In this document: in pieces, positions 8,107 to 10,913 of the stretch
Numbering within the stretch: the first letter of the stretch is position 1
Layout: every line of letters begins with the position of its first letter
Source: Chitinophaga pinensis
Lineage (GTDB): Bacteria; Bacteroidota; Bacteroidia; UKL13-3
Length of the DNA: 10,913 nt
NCBI GenBank assembly: GCA_945876985.1
Contig: CAMCQX010000026.1
Coordinates: 1-10,913, forward strand
Direction: 5' to 3'
Notes under the pieces: model-generated
The model's database searches: none
What the model saw: only the letters and a program-made list of their open reading frames with translations
What the model was told of the DNA's origin: nothing
Made by a program: the position numbers and the translations under genes

Positions 8107-10407
8107 TTGAAAACAAAATCCAATTCGGTTATATCAACGGCCATTGAAAATTCAAATGAAAGTAAATGGATAAAACCATTGGCTTTATTGGGAAAAATAC
8201 TTTTGTTTTTGGTTGGAATTGTACTCAGTTTAAAAGCCATCAAAGAACCAGATTTGTGGTGGCAATTAGCTACTGGCGATTGGATTTTAGCTAATAAAAG
8301 CATTCCCACTTCCGATGTGTTTTCATTTACATATTTTGGCACCAAATGGATCAATATTAAATGGGGATTTGAAGTATTAATTTCTCTTTGTACAAAAGCC
8401 TTCGGCTACGAATTTATATATGTTATTCAAGCATTGGTTACAGTTGCTTTTTTATATTTTACTTTAAAATTAGTAAATTTTAAAAACAAGCCTTTCCTTG
8501 ATAAAACGTGGGCTAACAGCTTAATTATAATTTGTAGTTTTGTTTTTTTGGCTGCTTCTAGCAATCGCATAATTGGTAGGCCAGAAATGTTTTCTCATTT
8601 ATTTACACTAGTATTTATTTACTCATTAACGCGATTTCCAAACCATAAAAAATTGATTTATTTACTTCCAATTCTTCAATTGATTTGGACCAATATGCAC
8701 GAAGCATTTGGAACAGGAATTGTAATTATTGGCATTTTTGTTTTTGCTGCTTGGGTGGATTATTTTATAAACCCAAAAAAGGAAAAACCTTTGTCTATTT
8801 CATTGGCTTTATTACTAAGTATAGCAGTAATTCCAATCAACCCTTATGGTTTCGAAATGTTAAGTCGACCACTTGAAATTTTTAGCCAATTAAATACCAA
8901 TAAATATACCACAGAATTATCAAATTACTCCACACACGAATATTGGCAAACTAGCACTTATTTTACTTTTATCTTTTTAGTAATTACTTTTCTTGGAATG
9001 TTTGCCATTGCTTTTGAAAAAAGCAATGAAAACAGGCTAAAACACTTTGTTAATCAATTTGGACTAGCCAATATTTTACTCATCATCGCATTTACTATTT
9101 TAGCAAGTTCGGCATATAGGAATTTAATATTTTTAAACATTGTTTTGCTTCCTTTTGTAGTTCATTCATTGTTCAAATTCATTATTTTTATTGGTACCAA
9201 AACAAAATTCAAAATACAGCATTTGGCTATTTCTTTGCTAAGCGCAATACTTGGAATTGTTTTTTATATTTCCATCGTTTCTAATCAATATTATCAAATA
9301 AATAAAGTTTCGCATACTTACGGTTTGCAGTTTTCGGCTATGCAAAATCCGGCTGGTGCTACGCAATTTTTAAAAGCAAATAACCTTGATTCAAAAATTA
9401 TTTTTACTGATTATTTAGCTTCATCATATTTACTATATCAATTAAGTCCAAATTTTAAAACCTTTGTCGATTTAAGGGATTTAGATGTTTTCCCGGATAC
9501 TTTTTTTCAAAAAAATGCAGAAGCTTATGCTAATTATGAAAACTATAAACTGCTAGATGAAAAATATAATTTTAAAGCAGCAGTTGTTTTAAACACGCAA
9601 TTTAAAAGATTGCAAATTGGCTTGTATAACGATAGTAATTATACCTTAAGTTATTTTGATCCTTTGGTTTCTGTTTTTGTAAAACAAAAAAAATTAAACA
9701 ATATTCCTTTAAATATTTCTGCTTTAATCAATTTTAAACCAAGTGTTTTTAGTTCAATTATTAATTATGTTTTCAATCCGTTTTACAATCCAATGGATGT
9801 AAATGAAACTAACTTTAACACCGAAGCTTCATTGTTTTATTTAAGTCTTGGCGATTATAATCAAGCCAATCATTTGATTTTAAATTCCCCAAAAGATGCG
9901 TCAGTTAATTACATAAAAGGCCAATATTTTTTCAATATGGCCATTGCCGATACCAGCAATCAAAAGTTTTATAACGATAGCGCAATTACTTGCTTAAACA
10001 TGGCTGTTAAACAAAATACAAATTATTTTGAAGCCTATTTTTCCTTAGGTTCAATTGAATTAAATCAAGGAAATTTTGTGTCGGCAGCCAAACAATTTGA
10101 GAAATGTTGTGAAATAGATCATAATAATTTAAACGCACATTTATATGCTGGCGAATGTTACAAAGGTTTGGTGGAAAATAATAAAGCCTTGAAATATTTA
10201 CCCAAATTAGTTTATCATTTAGAAGTTTCAAACGAAATGAATCCCAATAATCCAAACATAGAATGGAACCTAGGAGTGGCATATTTCAAACAAGGAAAAT
10301 GTAATCTTTCTACCCCAATTCTTTTAAAAGTAAAAGACTTTGAAGGACTATCTGCTGAGGATAAAAATACAGCCGATTACTGCCTGAATAATTGTGGTGG
10401 GAAGTAA
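8107..10407 (+). CDS. Polytopic GT-C-like membrane protein with C-terminal TPR repeats
   Basis: The product is 766 residues. The start is taken as the TTG at 8107, because no in-frame ATG precedes the first membrane segment and the frame closes at a TGA at 8059-8061. About eleven hydrophobic segments lie between residues 25 and 391. After the first comes an acidic, aromatic loop, EPDLWWQLATGDW (47-59), then IPTSDVFSFT and WINIKWGFE. This arrangement resembles GT-C glycosyltransferases, whose first extracytoplasmic loop carries catalytic acidic residues. A soluble region follows, with NPAGATQFLKANN, FTDYLASSYL and DLRDLD (455-460), a pattern seen in related uncharacterised membrane proteins. 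TPR-like helices occupy about 620-740 (e.g. YFEAYFSLGSIELNQGNFVSA). A role in transferring sugars from a lipid carrier is plausible but unproven; the donor and acceptor are unknown. It sits 29 bases after DUF721 and 12 bases before menC, probably in one operon. Confidence 0.82.
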   Translation: MKTKSNSVISTAIENSNESKWIKPLALLGKILLFLVGIVLSLKAIKEPDLWWQLATGDWILANKSIPTSDVFSFTYFGTKWINIKWGFEVLISLCTKAFGYEFIYVIQALVTVAFLYFTLKLVNFKNKPFLDKTWANSLIIICSFVFLAASSNRIIGRPEMFSHLFTLVFIYSLTRFPNHKKLIYLLPILQLIWTNMHEAFGTGIVIIGIFVFAAWVDYFINPKKEKPLSISLALLLSIAVIPINPYGFEMLSRPLEIFSQLNTNKYTTELSNYSTHEYWQTSTYFTFIFLVITFLGMFAIAFEKSNENRLKHFVNQFGLANILLIIAFTILASSAYRNLIFLNIVLLPFVVHSLFKFIIFIGTKTKFKIQHLAISLLSAILGIVFYISIVSNQYYQINKVSHTYGLQFSAMQNPAGATQFLKANNLDSKIIFTDYLASSYLLYQLSPNFKTFVDLRDLDVFPDTFFQKNAEAYANYENYKLLDEKYNFKAAVVLNTQFKRLQIGLYNDSNYTLSYFDPLVSVFVKQKKLNNIPLNISALINFKPSVFSSIINYVFNPFYNPMDVNETNFNTEASLFYLSLGDYNQANHLILNSPKDASVNYIKGQYFFNMAIADTSNQKFYNDSAITCLNMAVKQNTNYFEAYFSLGSIELNQGNFVSAAKQFEKCCEIDHNNLNAHLYAGECYKGLVENNKALKYLPKLVYHLEVSNEMNPNNPNIEWNLGVAYFKQGKCNLSTPILLKVKDFEGLSAEDKNTADYCLNNCGGK

Positions 10408-10419
10408 AAATTATTAAAA

Positions 10420-10913
10420 ATGTTCACCTACAAAAAACACATCCTTGAATTTAATAAACCGGCCACAACTAGCCGTGGAAATATGCTAACACATACTGTT
10501 TATTATATTGTTAAAACAGATTCTGTAACACAAAAAATTGGAATAGGGGAGGCCGCTCCTTTGATAGGTTTAAGCATTGATGCTGTTGATAATTTTGAGG
10601 ATTATTTGCAATTTGTATTGAACCAATTAAACAATGGTTTTAAGCAAGAAGATATAGATTTAAAAAACTGGCCTGCTATTCAATTTGCTTTAGAAACCGC
10701 TTTAGCAGATTTGAAATTTGGTGGGAATAGAAAAATATTTGAAAATGATTTTATTATTAATCAGCCAATTGCTATAAATGGTTTGGTTTGGATGAATAAA
10801 GCAGATGAAATGTTTGCAGAAGCTGTTCAAAAAATAGAAGCTGGATTCAATTGTATTAAGTTTAAAATTGGTGCATTAGATTTTGATGAAGAATGTAGGT
10901 TATTAGAAAAAAT
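10420..10913 (+). CDS. menC: o-Succinylbenzoate synthase, N-terminal part (cut by window end)
   Basis: The frame opens at the ATG at 10420 and runs off the right edge (164 full codons visible). The enzyme, of the enolase superfamily, dehydrates SHCHC to o-succinylbenzoate in menaquinone synthesis. Visible marks are the N-terminal capping domain with KPATTSRGNM and GIGEAAPL (residues 41-48) followed by GLS; then AIQFALETALADL; IAINGLVWM at the barrel entry; and the catalytic K-x-K strand CIKFKIG with Lys147 and Lys149. The metal-binding Asp/Glu residues lie beyond the window. Sequence style matches Bacteroidetes MenC. Dipeptide epimerases of the same superfamily are the main alternative, but GEAAPLxGLS with INGLVWM favours MenC. 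It lies 12 bases after the membrane protein gene, so it is probably co-transcribed with it; no terminator intervenes. Confidence 0.88.
   Translation, partial: MFTYKKHILEFNKPATTSRGNMLTHTVYYIVKTDSVTQKIGIGEAAPLIGLSIDAVDNFEDYLQFVLNQLNNGFKQEDIDLKNWPAIQFALETALADLKFGGNRKIFENDFIINQPIAINGLVWMNKADEMFAEAVQKIEAGFNCIKFKIGALDFDEECRLLEK

Noticed and set aside
8055..8354. Minus-strand 99-codon frame across the start of the membrane protein gene
   Set aside because: It overlaps the DUF721 end and the conserved EPDLWW loop on the other strand; no family is recognisable.
8685..8876. Plus-strand 63-codon frame inside the membrane protein gene
   Set aside because: It is an out-of-frame shadow of membrane segments; the real frame has clear domain structure.
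10007..10282. Minus-strand 91-codon frame opposite the TPR region
   Set aside because: It is antisense to recognisable TPR helices and has no family resemblance.

Overview
The window is AT-rich and reads as Bacteroidota (Bacteroidetes). Evidence: a very long repetitive surface protein ending in a type IX secretion (T9SS) sorting domain, a NagZ-type GH3/serine beta-lactamase fusion of the kind common in that phylum, a short DUF721 protein, a Bacteroidetes-style MenC, and no Shine-Dalgarno sequences in front of the starts. I cannot place it below phylum level.

Layout. (1) Positions 2-3682 (+): the 3' part of a giant secreted protein, open at the left edge. It holds about ten Ig-like repeats of 86-90 residues, two PKD domains, a short Ig-like segment and a T9SS C-terminal domain. 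(2) 3774-4580 (+): an exported DUF3108 protein. (3) 4594-4633: a strong hairpin terminator that can serve both strands, between convergent genes. (4) 4685-7636 (-): an exported two-domain enzyme, GH3 beta-N-acetylhexosaminidase followed by a family S12 serine hydrolase, most likely acting on peptidoglycan fragments. (5) A 141-base divergent intergenic region. (6) 7778-10913 (+): a tight run of DUF721 (DciA-like), a polytopic GT-C-like membrane protein with C-terminal TPRs, and the 5' part of menC (o-succinylbenzoate synthase, menaquinone synthesis). Gaps are 29 and 12 bases, so one transcript is likely.

How the parts fit. The genes do not form one evident pathway. The left part is cell-surface display, the middle gene is cell-wall turnover, and the right part is a housekeeping cluster of replication-associated, envelope membrane and quinone genes. 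I did not find a convincing new defence or mobile system, CRISPR array, tRNA or rRNA. The most notable structure is the higher-order repeat of the surface protein: repeat units recur with an exact 1071-base (357-codon) offset, and every unit carries one pair of cysteines. Two genes (the GH3 fusion and the GT-C-like protein) have no usable ATG start and appear to begin at TTG.
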